Shown: positions 10,851 to 22,590, counted from the first letter of the stretch. The stretch is DNA of 64,000 nt from Porphyra umbilicalis (GCA_002049455.2 KV918905.1:1-64000), one strand, 5' to 3'. The notes: a model not told the origin generated them from the sequence alone. Numbers and translations are program-made.

Positions 10851-12183
10851 CATCAGGGATGGAAAAAAGCGCAATGTTTTACATCTCGGATCGATAAATC
10901 TATTGAATATTACATTAAATCTCGATTTTAATTATTCAATGGTTTTATTGCTGCCTGTGACTTCGACTGCGGGCTGTGTCTGACCATTCAAGTCGCCGAC
11001 GCGTCGCTGATCCGAGAGTGCTGGCCCTTATGCGCATGTTGGATACATAGTACCCTGTGCTAAAGGCCAGAGGATATATTGCTGGTCCCCGAATCTTGTC
11101 CTGGTGGACAGAGACTAACTTGCGGACCGACTCTCTCCAACAATCAGATGCGCTCCTGGGACTGTCTTGGTGCTCCAGATTGCTTACATGTGCCCATACA
11201 GCCTGGAAATCAAAATCAACTCCTCTTTTTTTCTGCACTTCTGGCGAGGAGACAGTGGAAAATCTCAAGATCTCGCGCGGGCAGCTTGCTCCGTGCCAAG
11301 AAAAGCGGATCAAGCGGCAACAAACAGTGAGTTCTGCTGGATGCAAGGTCCCGGCACCGAATGCGGGCTTTCTATTGGCTTCGATACCCTCTTACTGTTG
11401 TTTTAAACCAATAGAGTGCTCTTGTTCAGAGTCAGTCTCTGTCCCTGTCCCCCAGGACAAAATTTGGGGATCAGCAATACTAGGATATACTCATATTTAA
11501 AAAGAACGATCCCGATTTTACATACTCATATCTGAATGGTACCGCCGTTTAATGGCTCCAAAGTGAATAAGCGCAAGTCCAATGACTTAGCATGCATCGG
11601 ATGCCGGCATCCAACGGCCTCAGGAAACTTCACTCGCCAGGCACCTCACAATGTTTAAGTCGGGGCAAATGACGCAGGTACATAATCGAAAAATGCTGAA
11701 CAGTAGTGAGCAAACTCAGGGCCGATCGTCAACAGTAAACAGTTGTGACAAACGTCGCGCGCCGCCTCTCATGGACGGCCCACAAACATCAGAACGAGTA
11801 TCAAGACAAAATGCTAGCCGAGATACGAAGATGGACGCCAAAGCCAAAGCCCCTTGCCTCACATTGACTTTCGAAAGCTCACTGCTGCTGGTCACGGTCT
11901 GGCGTGGGCCGCGTTCACAAATCGCACCACAACCCGCTCTTCGTTTTTTCTTGACAACACGCCTTTAAAGTACATCCTGTCGGACATACTTGTTCATTCA
12001 TCTGATATATTATGGATAGAATTCGTATTCTTATTTACATTCTCTTGTGTTTGTTGCGGATACGTATGTATCTTATCTGTATTCAAGAAGTTGCGGCACC
12101 AGTCTTATCTGATTCAAAAAATGCTGGTGTCGAGTATATCTGAGTGGTCTCCCGTTTGGCAAATTCATAAGCCCCTGTCGAAG
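10851..12183. other. Unique spacer between R1 copies, no supported gene
   Basis: This segment is less GC-rich than its surroundings, with A/T-rich patches near 10880-10935 and 11490-11530 and 12000-12110. At 11018-11065 it carries a motif (CCTTATGCGCATGTTGGATA, then AGTACCCTGT and CTAAAGGCCAG) that recurs at 14693-14735 and, in part and inverted, near 19922-19942. No coding region is supported. Confidence 0.45.
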
Positions 12184-13056
12184 ACCATCTATTTGTGTAA
12201 GTGCCGAAGCACTATTTAGACTAAAAACATGCCGCGTCGCGCTTCACTTCGCACGTGGCTATATGTTCCATGCACTGCATTGGTTTTTATTTTCATGTCC
12301 CTGCGGGCGTCCACGGGCAGGCGCGCGTGCCCGAGCCGTCCGCCCCGGAGCGCGCCGGCCCCCCACCCAGGCGACGCCGTGCTTGCGATAGTCCCAAGTC
12401 ACGCATGGCTCGCCGACAGCCTCACCCCCCCCAGCCCTCCGGTCTCACACCTACGTCCGCCTGCGCCGCCGCTACCGCGCAGCCCATCCGCCCCCCGGGG
12501 CAAGTGCCAAGCCACTCCCGCCCCCTCGTCCATGGAGGCTTGGCTTGTTTTCAGCAGCAAGCCTAACGCAGCAGGGGGGGCGGGCGCAGGGACCGCCGCC
12601 GCCGCCGTAAGGGCTGCCGCCTGAAAGCCGGCGGCGTCTTTACCCCCCCCCCCTACGCAGCCCCACGGCGCCTCAACCCCACCACAACCCCCCAAACGTA
12701 CCCCCCCTCGGTCGCCTCCCCCGACTACGTATCGCGCGGTCAGCTGCGCAACATCCCGCACGGCCAGTTTGCCACCACCACACCACCACCCCCTCGCACG
12801 GGCCACACGCACGGCGCCCTCCTCTCCTCGTCTCAGGCCCACGCACAGCACCGCGCGGTCAGCTGCGTCACGCCACTCGCGACAGCCCGCTTCAGTCACT
12901 GCGCGCCACGGTCACACCACACTCCACGCGTGTCTACTTTCCCCGATCTTGGCCCTCTCCTGCGCGTTCAAATTTTTGAAGAACGAAAACACCGTCTGGA
13001 GCATCTCAGAGCAGGTTGCACCAATTATGCCCTCAATTCCTCACCCGACGCGGTCA
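12184..13056 (+). repeat. Dispersed repeat R1, copy b
   Basis: About 873 bp, direct repeat of 9985-10850. The left edge is ACCATCTATTTGTG and the right edge CCGACGCGGTCA. The flanks differ from those of copy a on both sides, so the homologous block itself looks like a unit, though I see no clear terminal repeats. Confidence 0.8.
12229..12624 (+). CDS. Small ORF in repeat R1b with hydrophobic N-terminus
   Basis: 131 codons from ATG, paralogous to the ORF at 10030. The hydrophobic N-terminal segment (TWLYVPCTALVFIFMSL) and the central proline-rich part are kept. Differences include two extra codons in the middle, and the final ~25 residues are read in a different frame from copy a. Function unknown. 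Confidence 0.3.
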   Translation: MPRRASLRTWLYVPCTALVFIFMSLRASTGRRACPSRPPRSAPAPHPGDAVLAIVPSHAWLADSLTPPSPPVSHLRPPAPPLPRSPSAPRGKCQATPAPSSMEAWLVFSSKPNAAGGAGAGTAAAAVRAAA

Positions 13057-13342
13057 AATGCAGCACGCATCCTCATTTCCAGCTCGTCTGAAGCACAGAC
13101 CCCCCGCTTCAAGCCATCTGAAAGACAAAAAACCCTTCGTTCACATGGTTGGACCTCACGTACGCCCATCGTACAGCCATGCTGACAAAACACATGCAGA
13201 GATACGTTGCAGAGTGGCGCATCTAACAATGCCGGTCTCACCTTACGGCGACGTCCGCAGGAGTCGTACGAGGTCTCTCCGCGGCCACCCCGACTTTTCG
13301 AAAGTACTCCTGCAACGTGCACTAGCTCGGATGAAAACTGAA

Positions 13343-13374
13343 AGCGCGTTCGCGAAAACACCCTGGACTTGCAA
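13343..13374 (+). repeat. Short recurrent motif near a GCGTTCGCGAAAACACCCTG core
   Basis: The motif also occurs at 8065-8095 and, diverged, at 9940-9965. It follows AGTACTCCTGCAACGTGCAC, which matches the end region of R2 (14600-14620). It is likely a fragment of the same dispersed family. Confidence 0.45.
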
Positions 13375-14017
13375 ATGATAAAACTCTTTTTCACACGACG
13401 ACAGATGCATAGGCAAGTGGAGCACCGCCTCCCGACTGGCGCCTCTTGGGAGCGCTCGTACGAGTAGGAGATCCGAAAAAAGGAGACGAGGAAGGCGTCC
13501 ATGGCGGCGGTGGTGGCAGTCACTGACGTGACCACCGATTGCTGGCGTAGGGGGCGCTCCGCCCGACACCGCCGGCGCGTCCACCGCGGTCCGCACGAGC
13601 GGCAGCTGCTGACGTCAGGGGGTACCCGCCCACTGGTGGGTTGCGGCCGCCAGCATGCTCCTAGACGACCAGCGCCTTGTCTTCGTCCGAGGGGGTGTTG
13701 ATGATAACCGCGAGGGGCTCCTGCCGCACCTGACGTGGGGTCAGCAGCGGCCGCAACCACCGTGGTGGGCGACGGTTGCCTCCGAGGCACGGCCGCCACC
13801 GTCCGGGCAACCACCGGCCGACGCTGGCTGGGTGGTCGTGGCTTGCCGCAGTGCAGACTCGAGGCCGAGCTGCGCGATGCGCACGTGCGCGGCGGCGACG
13901 CGGTAGATGGGGAGGGGGGGTATAAGGGGCCACAGAGGGGGGGGGAGTGGGGAAGAAGCCGTCGATGGCACGGGGGGGCGAGCGGCGGGGTGGAGCGAGA
14001 AAATTGCAGGGGCGCCA

Positions 14018-14051
<34 letters not shown>

Positions 14052-14207
14052 GCGGCCGCGAGTGCCGCGGCCGCGCGCGACACTCGCTGCCGTGTGCGGG
14101 CGCGCGTCGTGCGCACAGTCGTCCACTTCTCACCGCAGCGTCGGCGGCAGAAGCGGCGGCAACACCGCCAGCGGCGGTGGCCGCCGCCCCCTCCCGCCGG
14201 GCGCGGA

Positions 14208-14681
14208 TGCTGCGCGAACGGACGCGACCACGAAGACCGCAGCGCACTCAGCGCCAACACGACCTCCTGTTCGAAAACTCGAAAGCGACGTCCCCCACAG
14301 GGCCCGCAGAGCCCGATTCTGGCCAAGTACCGCGGAATTGCCACTTCATGGCCGTTCGTGGCCGCTGCCACCGGCACCCACGACCCCTGAAACGCCGCAC
14401 CTGCCGTCATGTACGTTTTTAAAATCACGATGCTGCGTCCGCGGACCGTACGGGCGATGAAGACGTCGCCATCTTGAGCTACTTCACAGAAAGATGCGGA
14501 CAGCCCCGCCACATGTTCCCATGGTCAAGAAAGCACCGGGGGACGTCCTCCAACGGCGTAGGGAGCCAAACGGTCCGCCAAAAGCGTTTTGATACGTACT
14601 CCCGCAACGTGCACTGGAAAACGAACTTTCTTTTCGACGTGTGGGTGTGGGAAAGCGCCCTTGACTCAATTCCAGGGAATT
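14208..14681 (-). repeat. Dispersed repeat R2, copy b
   Basis: Direct repeat of 9465-9935. The minus strand is open through 14510-13661 in one frame without an ATG at its start; the segment 14297-14419 carries the peptide pattern shared with copy a. Beyond that the frame is alanine/arginine/proline rich and looks non-coding. Confidence 0.6.
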
Positions 14682-16067
14682 AGAATAGTGGCCCTTATGC
14701 GCATGTTGGATAGTACCCTGTCCTAAAGGCCAGGGGAGTGCACCACAGTGCCAAGGATAAAGTTGTGCGCAACTCCCGTAATGGGGCCTGGCGGACATTA
14801 CTGCTCCATAAAACTGTCTGCGCACAGTTGATGATACTACCATGCGAGAGCCGACGTCGTGCGCTCCCAGGTGGATTGAAAAATGACATTATGTCAATAA
14901 AAGGACGAGGGGATGCACAGGGAGAGCCGGCAGCAAAGAAGCAGCGGGCGGGCCGACGCGAGGGTCGGAGGAAAGGAAGCAGTGCTTCCTGGAGTGTGGA
15001 ATTAATAACTTTGGTGCAATTACCAGTGTACTGAGACCGACCGTAGCCAAGCAATAAAGCAAGTTCTATCGCCGTCGCGGCGAGGAAGAAAGACCTTTTG
15101 TTGAAGGGCATCCGATGGGGAGCCGGGTGGTGCCCACGACGGCGACCCCGGACCCATGGTGATTTAATAGAACGAGGGCACTGGTCAATCGACCGTCCGA
15201 TCGCAAGCGATCGTAATGAGTGCCGGCAGACAGATAAGACAGGCAAGCAAACAAACAATAAAAAATGAATAATGCCGAAGAAACTCCTCAAAGAGCATGC
15301 CACAGGCCAATTCCCACAGTACGTGGGCTTTGGCCAGTCAAGGGGGCTACCTGTGGCAAATTGCCAATTTCGGGCGAAGATATGCTACATACCCCCAACG
15401 CGAGATTCGAACCGTCCCGGTGAGATCCGAGGATGGTGACACCGGATTGGGCGATCGCGGACTCTTACGGGCCCGTGCGGGCGTAACCACCCGGGCGGTG
15501 GAAGTCGTGAAGGGGCGCCGATCCGTCCCGATCGGGGAGAGGTGGCGGTTAGCCGGCGTCGGCCGCGACCGTCCGATCACGCACGCGCGTGCGTGCGTGG
15601 CGGGCAGCTTGCGCTGCGGGTCAGATCTACGCTTACGCGTAGGCATGCCCGCGCAGGCGGTTCCACGCGTGTGGGTACGTGGGTGCGGGGGCAGGTGTGG
15701 GGGCCAGGGTTAAGACCCGCGTTCGCGGCGGCGCGTCGAGCAGCACGTGCTGGGGTGACCATCGTCGGTGCCGTGGGGCGCCAGCTTCGTCGGGGTTTGA
15801 CTACCCCGGCGACAAGGCGAAAGCCGGGACGCGGGTTCGTGTTACCGAGGAGGGGGGGTGGGGGGGGGGGTGCGTACCCTGCGGCCTGTTTTCACCGTGT
15901 CTTGTGCGGGTCTGTTTTCACCGTGTCTTGTGCGGGTCTGCATTTGTTGGCACGGGGCCATCCCGTGTCATCGTGCTCGCGCACAGGTTCAGGCCTAGCG
16001 GCAATGCTTGAGTAGGGGCGCTCTACCGCGAAGTGGGCAACCGCGAGGTTAAGGACCCGGGGAGTGT
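14682..16067. other. No supported gene
   Basis: Starts with the recurring CCTTATGCGCATGTTGGATA motif. The remainder has short frames only. At 15842-15863 G runs interrupted by single T are present. I see nothing recognisable. Confidence 0.45.
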
Positions 16068-16092
16068 GGGGGGGGGGGGGGGGGGGGGGGGG
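16068..16092 (+). repeat. G25 homopolymer run
   Basis: An uninterrupted run of about 25 G. It is the longest homopolymer in the window and lies just before a GC-rich minisatellite region. Its exact length may be unreliable for sequencing reasons. Confidence 0.8.
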
Positions 16093-16129
16093 AGCGGGGC
16101 GGTCGGGGGCGACGTGCCCGGCGGCGGCG

Positions 16130-16925
16130 GCGGCGCGCCACGGCGGCAAGGGCGGCAAGACGCAAGGGCGGCAAGGGCGGCAAGGTCGGAAAGGGCGGCA
16201 AGAACGGCAAGGCGCAAGGACGGCAAGGTCGGCAAAGTCGGAAACGCGAACGGCGCGCCCGGCGGCAAGGCACAAGGGCGGCAAGGGCGGCAAGACCGGC
16301 CGTGCGGGCGGCGCGCCCGGTAGCCAAGAGCGGCGACGGCAAGGGCGACAAGACCGGCGGTGCGGGCGGCGCGCCCGGTGGCCATGCGTGGCGGCAAGGG
16401 CGGCAAGACCGGCGGTGCGGGCGGCGCGCCCGGTTGCCAAGCGGGGCGGCGGCAAGGGCGGCAATACCGGCGGTGCGGGCGGCGCGCCCGGTGGCCAAGC
16501 GCGGCGGCGGAAAAGGCGGCGGCGCTGGTGATTTGCATTGCGATTTTTGCCTTGTGGCGCGGGTGACAACGGCCGGCGGTGCGGGCGATTTGCCTTGCGG
16601 CGCGGGCGGTTTGCCTTGCGGCGCGGCGTCAACGGCCGGCGGCGCGTGCAAGAGCGGCAGCGGCCGGCGACGCGGGCGGTTCGCCTGGGGGCGCGGGCGA
16701 CTGGCCTTGCGGCGCGGGCAATTCGCCTTGCGGCGCGAGCAAGGGCGGCAACGGCCGGCGACGCGGGCGGTTTGCCTGGCGGCGCGGGCGAGGGCGGCAA
16801 CGGCCGGCGACGCGGGCGGCTCGCCATGCGGCGCGGGCAAGGGCGGCAACAGCCTGCGGCGCGGGCGGTCCGCCTGGCGGCGCCGGTGCCAAGCCCGGTG
16901 GCGACGTACGGAAGCGGCAAGGGTA
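16130..16925 (+). repeat. GC-rich minisatellites, ~58 bp unit and related units
   Basis: The first part has a unit containing ACCGGCGGTGCGGGCGGCGC, with starts at about 16295, 16353, 16408 and 16466 (spacing 55-58). The second part (16600-16870) has related units with GGCCGGCGACGCGGGCGG. All six frames are open over long stretches. I treat this as repeat DNA, not protein-coding. Confidence 0.7.
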
Positions 16926-17218
16926 AACACCCAGATACACCAGTATGGTCGATCCCGCGGTGATGGCGGTGGACGGCGGCAACGCCAACGGCGAGGCGCA
17001 TGTGGCTCACGCCGTTGCGGGTGACGGACCCGATGTCGATCGGTCCACAGACCCGGAGATGTGTGTCAGCTTCAGCCTCGCGGCTCGTTCTACGCGCACG
17101 TTTGCCCGACCGAGGTGGTTGATGGGATCCCGGTCATAGCTGACCAGAGTCTGTACGACGTTTGCGTCCGCAACCGCGCTCGCGCGCACACTCGGCGTAT
17201 GCACTTCTCAGTTTCCTG
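16926..17218. other. No feature seen
   Basis: Spacer between the minisatellite region and the retroelement fragments. No gene or repeat recognised. Confidence 0.4.
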
Positions 17219-17599
17219 TCAGTCATCATAGCGATGAAGGAAATGGCAGGCCAGCATGGCCCATGGTGTGGGATTTGCATTCCTCGCATCTGTTGAGAAA
17301 AGTACTTGGTACTCGAGACATGCGCGTATGGCGGTAGCGTACCAACTGGTGTTGGTCCATTGTGGTATGGCCACGGTTGCTTCCTCTGTGGTTGTCACCA
17401 GGCGTCGAAGAACTGAGTCCAAGTGCTGTACTGGGGGTACGAGAAACCCGTTGAAGAGCACTGGCACTGAGGGATCGCTCCCGATCAGTGTCGCTTGCGC
17501 GGTTTTTGGCCACACATATGTGTACGGACCGTACTGACGGCTCAGCCGAGGCAAATGCCGCAAGGCAAGGTGGTGGTCATACGCAAAGTTGCGCGTCAT
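17219..17599 (-). pseudogene. Retroelement polyprotein fragment (post-RNase H-like segment)
   Basis: About 126 codons from an internal ATG (17599) to a stop at 17219. The pattern YGPYTYVWPKTAQ, then FNGFLVPPVQHLDSVLRRL, then ATVAIPQWTNTSWY resembles the segment following RNase H in some retroelement polyproteins, where an Asn-Pro-Pro-type motif is followed by VVP.W...W. This is judged by motif only. It lies 43 bases past the end of the chromodomain integrase fragment on the same strand but in another frame, so it may come from the same or a neighbouring degraded element. Confidence 0.4.
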
Positions 17600-17642
17600 G
17601 GACAGCAAGGTAGACTTGAGTCACGCGACAGGAATTACTTCC

Positions 17643-18521
17643 TTAACTGCGGCGGCGGTAGTTAAATGTAGTCCACGAGACATTGGCATGGATAACTCCA
17701 TCACCGGTAACATGGACATGTTGAATAGTGGGTATCCACGTGGAGTCCATGACGATGTTGGCGACGGTTGTGAGCCCGGCTTGTCGGCGACTTCGCCGTG
17801 TTGGCGTTTGCCACTCGTACCCCAGTGCATGCTTCTTCTTCTGTCGAAGGAAGCGCACCACCAGGTTGCGTGGAAGGTTCTCCAGGGGTTCCCAGGTGTC
17901 GTCTTTCGACCCGTAGTCGAACCAGCGCACCTTAGCGCTATAGCTGTCGCCAGTCTGGCGTAAGCGTGGGAGTTTGTCAATCACATACTCGTCGGCAGTT
18001 GCCGGGGGTGGCTTGCGTTGGTCAAGACCATCTAGCAGGGGGTGTGGAACCGAGTCCGTCGTCGTTGGACGAGGAGCTGAGGTGACATGGCCACTGGTAA
18101 CACGTTTTTCCTCCCAGTCAATGTTAATGACAAACGTGGAGGCATCCGCGTCTGCGTCGATGACCACGAAGGGTCCACTGGCTCTGCTTCGCAGCTTGTT
18201 TTGCCGATCGTTGTTGGTCGTGTATACGTAGTCACCGAAATTGACGTCCGCATTGTGGGTTGTGACCCGATGGTCGAAGTTACGTTTATAACGTTGTTGC
18301 GTCTTACGCAAGGCCTCGACTACGATGGTGATCTGCTTGCGCAGGCGTGCCATGAACTCGCGTTTGCGAGCTAGGGGTGACCCATATTTGAGCGTTCCCT
18401 TATTGGTCAGCGGAGTGCCCGGGGGCAAGTTGCGAACCGTGAGGTTGGGGATCCGCCTTGGGATAACGAGCTCAAATGGAGCGATACCCGTAGACCGGTG
18501 CGGTTGGCTATTATATGCCAT
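17643..18521 (-). pseudogene. Ty3/Gypsy integrase C-terminus with chromodomain (chromovirus fragment)
   Basis: 292 codons. The start has the end of the integrase core (AYNSQPHRSTGIAPFELV), followed by a helical segment (LRKTQQRYKRNFDHRV), the GPY/F-like region (SGPFVVIDADA) and a chromodomain (EYVIDKL, then VRWFDYGSKDDTWEPLENL). Chromodomains of this type steer integration to particular chromatin. The frame reaches back to a TGA about 20 codons before the Met and contains no integrase zinc finger or first catalytic residues. No reverse transcriptase or LTRs are found nearby. It is therefore a truncated copy, although this segment itself has no stop codon, which suggests fairly recent loss. 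Confidence 0.8.
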
Positions 18522-18929
18522 GGTGAATACCGGGATTGGGGTGCGGCTGGACGAAGATGGTAGGGTCTCGCCCCGCGCCGGTCAACCGCGTTCGCCATCG
18601 CACCCGCCGCGTCCACAGTCCTACATTGGCCAAGATAACGGCCGCCACCTCGCTTTCATCGGCCGTGTACGACCCCATGCAGGAGGCCTACGGCCTGTGG
18701 GCCAGCGCTGGGCGGGATGATTGGGCGAGCGCTGACGCAGAAAAAACCCGCGGTGAGGACGCTCGCGACGACGGTGGCAATGACCGCGGTCAGCACGACG
18801 ATGGCCACCACATCGGCCGAGGATCCCACATCCGCGCCACTTTCAGCCTACCCCAACCGCGACGGCCCCGCGGTCCCCCAGCACCTGTTTAATATCTTCC
18901 CCGCACTGTGGGCCAAATGATCCGTTCGC
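18522..18929. other. No supported gene
   Basis: The region upstream of the integrase fragment on its strand does not continue the integrase. I see only short biased frames. Confidence 0.4.
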
Positions 18930-19390
18930 CCTCACTACCGGCCTGGAAGAGGCCGCCAGTGGGGAGGGGGGGGTCGCATCGCGCGCGCCGCCTGGCCGAG
19001 GCCCGCGGGCGGCTGAAAACGGCTTTCCAGCGACGCGACCTGCCTGGAACAGGCCGCCTGGAGAGGAGGGGGGGGGTCGCATCGCGCACGCTGCCTGGGC
19101 AGGGCCCTCGGACGGCTGAAAACGTCTTTCCAGCCACGCAACCGGCCTGAAACAGGCCGCCTGGAGGGGAGGGAGGGGGTCGTATCGCGCGCGCTGCCTG
19201 GGCGGAGCCCTTTGGCTCCTGGAAGCGTCTTTCCAGCCACGCAACTGGCCTGGAACACGCCGCCAGGACAGGGGGGGGGGTCGGGGGGGGGTCCCGTCGC
19301 GTGCGCAGCCTGGTCGTGGCCCGTGGGCGTCTGCAATCGGCTTTCCAGCCACATAACAGGCCGAGGACACGCTGTCAGGAGGGGGCGCTG
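18930..19390 (+). repeat. Minisatellite, ~103 bp unit
   Basis: About four copies. CTTTCCAG occurs at 19023, 19126, 19229 and 19341 (spacing 103, 103, 112), each preceded by a similar CCTGG...GAGGGGGG...CATCGCGC block. It has no coding meaning that I can support. Confidence 0.8.
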
Positions 19391-20579
19391 TCGTGCGCTG
19401 TACCCGGCGCGACGTTTCCGGGTTGCCAGCACGCCTCTTGTGTCGAGACTCACGCAGATTGACAATGTTCGTGTCATGCTGCAACTCAGAGAGACGCGGG
19501 TCTCGCACAGGCGCACGACGCACCGAGTCGTCTGCTGCCAACGCGTGCTGGACGTGTAATTCAGACAGTGTTCGTCGCGGGCGTCTGCACCGCATGGGTC
19601 CGGACGTCTGCTTACCATTTCATCTTCTCGATTCAATCTGCCACACTGTCACGTCATCCACAATCTCAGCATCTCCCAAACAGGGCACTGGCAGCGTCGA
19701 CGTCATGGCAATCGCTGCGACCGAGCATGTCCCGACGTGGCGACATTTATTGGCTCCAATAAGGCAGCGACCTGTCGCAGCGAGTTGGAACGGCCTCGAC
19801 CTGTCCTCATTTTCACGGAATATAGAACCTGTCCTCATTTTCACGGAATATAGGGATGTGCCACCCGCGAGTCCGAACGCGTGCCATCCTCCATCTGGAG
19901 GAAGTATCTCCAAACTGCAATTCCCTGGCCTTTAGGACAGGGTGCTCTCAAAGTGTAGTGATGCACACATATACTTAGAGGTGCGCTGCGCGGCGGAGTG
20001 AAGGCCCCTCCCGTCGGCGTCGCGCGACGCCGGCGAGCCGCCGCCGCTGCGGTGCCGGCGGCGGCACCCTTTTCCCCGCCCCACGTTTCCCCCGCCACGG
20101 CACCGTGGCTGTACGTGCCCCTGTGCGCGCTCGCGGCTATGGAGTCGGCCGGCCAGCCCGGTGCCGATGCGTCGCCAAGCGCGCCACCGCCCTGAAGGCA
20201 AGGGTATTGCATGTACGTGCCTGGAATTGCTATTATTCTTTTCAGTTCGTCCAAACTGTAATTGCTATTACTCATTTCAGTTCGTATGAGAACGGTTCCG
20301 AGGTTCGTCGGCGTTGGTGGAACGTTTGCGTAGCCATATCCGAGTCACGTGTGCACATGAGAGACATGTTTAGTCCACGTCCACGTGGAGCGAATATTTC
20401 GTTCGCACCTCGCAATCGGACCTTGGTAAACATGCCCTAAGATAGCTTTTCGACAGGTATTGACAGGGCCCTTCCACTGTGAGGTTGCTTGGAAGCGACC
20501 GAATGTGGCAAAAGAGGCGCTAGCCGGCCCACGGGCACGAGGCACTAAATTTAGCCGGCCCACGGGCACTAAAGTCGGC
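19391..20579. other. No supported gene; short tandem duplication at about 19801-19855
   Basis: A 27-bp block (CCTGTCCTCATTTTCACGGA followed by ATATAGA/G) is present twice in tandem at about 19801-19855. Near 19919-19942 an inverted piece of the motif seen at 11050 and 14710 occurs. The rest has no recognisable gene. Confidence 0.45.
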
Positions 20580-22100
20580 CCCTTCATGTGCGGCGGCGGC
20601 CACTGCCGCCGCCGCCGCTGCCGGATGCAGCCCCCTTTTCTTGTTCGCAATCGCGGTGACCCCAGAGGCTGGGGTGGACGCAACGCTCCCGCCGCGCCGC
20701 GGTCGCTGACAGGCACCGCGAGGACAGGCTACGGGCGCTGTGCCGCCGCGCGCGTCGCCGCGGCGGCGGGGGGCGGCGGCGCCCACGCTTTCGCAGCTGG
20801 CTGGCGGCGCGGCGGCGGGTGGGGCGGCACGCGGTGGTGGGGGCGGCGGTGGGTCGGCGGCGGCGGTGCGGTCGGCGGTCGGCGGTCGGCGGTCGGCTGC
20901 GGCGGCTGTGCCGACCCGCCAGCCAAGGACGGCGGCTGGCGCGGCGGCGGGCGGCCACGCGCCACCGCGCGGCGGGGTGGGGGGGGGGGGGGGCGCCGCC
21001 ACAGAAAGGGGGCACCCGCCGTGCTCAACGCGCACGGGCGCCGGGACCGCCGCCGACCACGCTGGCAGGGACTTTCGGTGGCGGCGGGGGGGGGAGGGCG
21101 AGCGGGTGGGGTGCGTCGGCCGGCGCGCGGCGGCGGGTGGGGTGGCGCCCCGTCCGTGGGTGGGGGGTGTCACTGCCGTACGAATCGGGTGCCACGGCGG
21201 TGCGCGTCGAGCGCCACGGCGGGGCGGGGGTGGCCGACCGGTGGTCGACGCGCGGTGGCCGCGCGCGAGGCAGCGGGGGGGCGGCCCGCGCGGGCGGGCG
21301 GGGGGGGCGCGCCCCAGCGGGCACGGCGGCGCGTACCGGGGAGGGGGGAGAGGGCGGCAACCGGCTGCGCGTGACGGAGAAGGCGGGGGGCGGCGCGGCG
21401 GTGAGAGCGACGGGACGCCACCGCGTCGGAAAACGGGCGGCGTGGCGCCTGCGACAGCGACCGCGTGCGGCGCGCCGGATGTCAAGGGGGGGGGGTACGC
21501 TGGCCACCGGCGCTGGCGCGCCCCCGCCTGCTCCCGGAACGCACCGACGGTGGGAGGGGGGGGCGCCGGGCGCGGCCACCAGTGGGTCGGGCGGCGCCCG
21601 CACCGCCGCAGGCCCCACGCTCCACCGCCGGCACGCCGTCCGGGCGCGGCGGTCGGTGGTAGGCGGCACAACAATAAAACCACAGAGCCGAGGCTGCGTA
21701 CCGGGGGGCCCGGGGGGACGGTGCGGCCGCTGCCGGCGGGAGCCAAGGCCGGCAGCCTGCCGCGTGCCGCCAACGGGGCGCCCGGGGGGGGGGTATCGAC
21801 CCGCGGACGCACGCGGTGTGCGCGCAGCGGCGCTGCGCCCGCCGTGGCCGCGTCGTGCGCAGTGGTCAGTAGCTGTGGCAGTGCTGGTAGATGCGGCGGC
21901 GGTCCACGCCGCTTGGGCTGCCGCCGCTGCCCACGGAAACGAAGCCCCCCGCGACGGCCCGCCGATAGGGGCGCCGCTGCCGCTGCCACCTACGCAGGCG
22001 AGGGCGCCAGCACAGCAATGCTGGTGGTGCGACGGCTCACGCGTGCGACGGCGGCGGCAGCCGTCGCGACGGCGCGGGCTCCCACTGACATGCAAGACTC
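20580..22100. other. GC-rich low-complexity island, no supported gene
   Basis: Dense GGC/GCC repeats with many G runs. Every frame is open for hundreds of codons on both strands, giving Ala/Gly/Arg/Pro-rich strings. This is what composition alone predicts, so I call no gene. Confidence 0.6.
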
Positions 22101-22411
22101 ATGACACACACATAGAAAAGAAGTGGAAAACGTACCGTACCAGCTGAAAGAAGTCAAAGGCCTTTCGCCGAGGGACCCTCATGTGTCTGTAGACACGTAC
22201 CAGGCTGCCATGACGGTGACTGCTCGGCAGCTTGTTGAAGTTGATGGTGGCAGGTGTGAGTAGAGATGGGGGTGGCCATTATTTTCTTTCACTTGCTGGA
22301 GACGTCAGGGCAGCGAGGGGGGAGCAGGACGGCATGCTGTCTGGGTTCGTGGCGCGTCTTCAAGCCATGAGGGCCAGCGGCAACGGCCGAGATGTCAGAT
22401 CGCTGGCTCAG

Positions 22412-22590
22412 TGACCAGTGCGTACTCGCCGTCGGTGGCCTGTAAAAAATCCACAATCCCCGATCGGCATGCCGATGACGAGGGCGTACTCGCCGTCGGT
22501 GGCCTGTAAAAAATTCACAATACCGATCGGCATGCCGATGACCAGTGCGTACTTGCCGTCGGTGCCCTGTAAAAAACCCACAATGCATAT
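22412..22590 (+). repeat. Tandem repeat, three copies of ~64 bp
   Basis: The unit contains TGTAAAAAA at 22441, 22505 and 22568 (spacing 64 and 63), together with GATCGGCATGCCGATGA, an imperfect palindrome. It ends where the PPR-like fragment begins. Confidence 0.85.

Noticed and set aside
15395..15420. tRNA-like box B (reverse of GAGATTCGAACC)
   Set aside because: The flanking bases do not form a T stem or acceptor stem, so no tRNA fold is supported.
20520..22104. Several 350-490-codon open frames on both strands
   Set aside because: All frames are open at once and encode only Ala/Gly/Pro/Arg-rich strings, as expected from GGC/GCC-rich DNA without stops.
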